Source of the DNA: Luteimonas deserti
Lineage (GTDB): Bacteria; Pseudomonadota; Gammaproteobacteria; Xanthomonadales; Xanthomonadaceae
Assembly: GCF_013425765.1 (NCBI RefSeq)
Contig: NZ_JACCJZ010000020.1
Location: forward strand, 124,001 to 188,000
Direction of reading: 5' to 3'
Length of the DNA stretch: 64,000 nucleotides
Shown: positions 63,442 through 64,000 of the stretch, piece after piece
How positions within the stretch are numbered: position 1 is the stretch's first letter
How the letters are laid out: every line of letters starts with the position of its first letter
The notes under the pieces: generated by a model
Told to the model about the DNA's origin: nothing
Seen by the model: the letters and a program-made list of their open reading frames with translations, nothing else
Databases searched by the model: none
Position numbers and translations under genes: made by a program

Positions 63442-64000
63442 CGGCCGGAATGTCGCGCTGGCGCGGACGCACCGGAGCGGCGTGCGGCGCGTGCGGGGTG
63501 ACGACGACGGGCACCGATTTCGAGGTCGGCGTGCGCGAGCCCTCGGCCATGCTCGACAGCGGCACCAGCACATTGGTCTCGGGGTAGTACGCGGCCAGGC
63601 AGCCGCGCGGGATGTCGTAGGGCACCAGCATGAAGCGCGGGGCCTGCCGTTGCACGCCATCCTCGCCGGCACTGTGCAGGTCGACCCAATCGCCCGGCGC
63701 GAGACCGAGCGCGGCGATGTCCTGCGCGTGCGCGAACACCACGCGCCGCTCGCCGTAGACGCCGCGGTAGCGGTCGTCGAGCCCGTAGACCGTGGTGTTG
63801 TACTGGTCGTGTGCGCGGATCGTCGCCAGCGTGAACACCATTTGCGCACCGTGGGCCAGACGTACCCGGGAGGCCGGGGTGTCGATCGGGACCGGGCAGG
63901 GGACGAACACGGCCTTGCCGGCAGGATTCGTCCACCGGCGCTCGCGTGCCGGATTGGGCAGGCGGAAGCCGCCCGGCACGCGGACGCGGGCATTGAAGTC
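63431..64000 (-). CDS. FdhF/YdeP-type molybdopterin oxidoreductase, C-terminal part
   Basis: The final 189 residues of a molybdopterin-dependent oxidoreductase. The frame is open to the right edge, where the first visible residues are DFNARVRVPGGF. The C-terminal cofactor-binding barrel shows IRAHDQYNTTVYGLDDRYRG, FAHAQDIAALGLAPGDWVDL and CLAAYYPETNVLVPL, typical of the FdhF/YdeP family. The catalytic part lies outside the window. Family members include formate dehydrogenase-like and acid-resistance proteins. A small HTH-like gene follows and overlaps it by 11 bp. Confidence 0.87.
   Translation of the reverse strand, partial: DFNARVRVPGGFRLPNPARERRWTNPAGKAVFVPCPVPIDTPASRVRLAHGAQMVFTLATIRAHDQYNTTVYGLDDRYRGVYGERRVVFAHAQDIAALGLAPGDWVDLHSAGEDGVQRQAPRFMLVPYDIPRGCLAAYYPETNVLVPLSSMAEGSRTPTSKSVPVVVTPHAPHAAPVRPRQRDIPAGVR

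Noticed and set aside
1-64000. CRISPR arrays, tRNA or rRNA genes, insertion sequences
   Set aside because: No regularly spaced repeats, no cloverleaf-like conserved GTTCGANTC arms in gene-free spots, and no transposase-like protein or flanking terminal repeats were seen by eye.

Overview
The window is about 64 kb of GC-rich, densely coding chromosome. Gene content and order point to a gammaproteobacterium of the Xanthomonadaceae (Lysobacter, Luteimonas or Stenotrophomonas-like). The pointers are petABC followed by sspAB, a miaB/ybeZ/ybeY/corC block, an L2-like class A beta-lactamase with divergent ampR, an entCEBB'FA-type catecholate siderophore locus, and a xylan locus with LacI-type 'xyl-box' operators. 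No rRNA, tRNA, IS element or CRISPR array was seen.

Region 1 (1-24 kb) is mostly housekeeping. It opens with the 3' part of a CstA-type transporter, a small Cys-Cys-ending protein and an ArsA-like ATPase. CorA, a GH97 alpha-glucosidase-type enzyme and the minus-strand run ybeZ-ybeY-corC-DUF4105/Lnb-like follow. Next come ampR/bla, miaB, a lytic transglycosylase, the cytochrome bc1 operon petABC, sspA-sspB, a DUF3301 protein, nadC with a Trm112-like protein, purE-purK and a VOC-family protein.

Region 2 (24-42 kb) is an iron-acquisition island. Two divergent operons leave one control region (31971-32233) that holds two Fur-box-like sequences. The minus-strand operon encodes a FepA-like TonB receptor, an IroE/Fes-like esterase, a YncE-like beta-propeller and an HmuTUV-like ABC importer. 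The plus-strand operon encodes an MFS exporter and the enzymes EntC, EntE, EntB, a free-standing aryl carrier protein (EntB'), the NRPS EntF (C-A-T-TE, serine-type specificity residues) and EntA. Together they would make, export, re-import and hydrolyse a 2,3-dihydroxybenzoyl-serine siderophore.

Region 3 (43-62 kb) is a xylan and xylose island. It has xylulokinase, xylose isomerase, a LacI-family XylR, GH67 alpha-glucuronidase, a sialate-O-acetylesterase-type (probable acetyl-xylan) esterase and GH43. A decayed UxuB-type dehydrogenase, two GH10 xylanases, a GPH-family sugar/cation symporter, a second GH43 and an aldose epimerase complete it. Four palindromic operators built on TAGCGCTA or close variants lie before xylB, before GH67 and twice in the xylanase-transporter intergenic region. 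They outline an XylR regulon.

Region 4 (62-64 kb) contains a frameshifted DUF2628 remnant, a DnaA-box-like triplet that also occurs 20 kb earlier with identical spacing, a small winged-helix-like protein and the C-terminal part of an FdhF/YdeP-type molybdopterin oxidoreductase that runs off the window.

No wholly new system is evident. The observations most worth following are the duplicated DnaA-box module, the Lnb-like protein in the position lnt usually holds, the four-operator xylan regulon with its broken uxuB, and the divergent Fur-controlled siderophore island.
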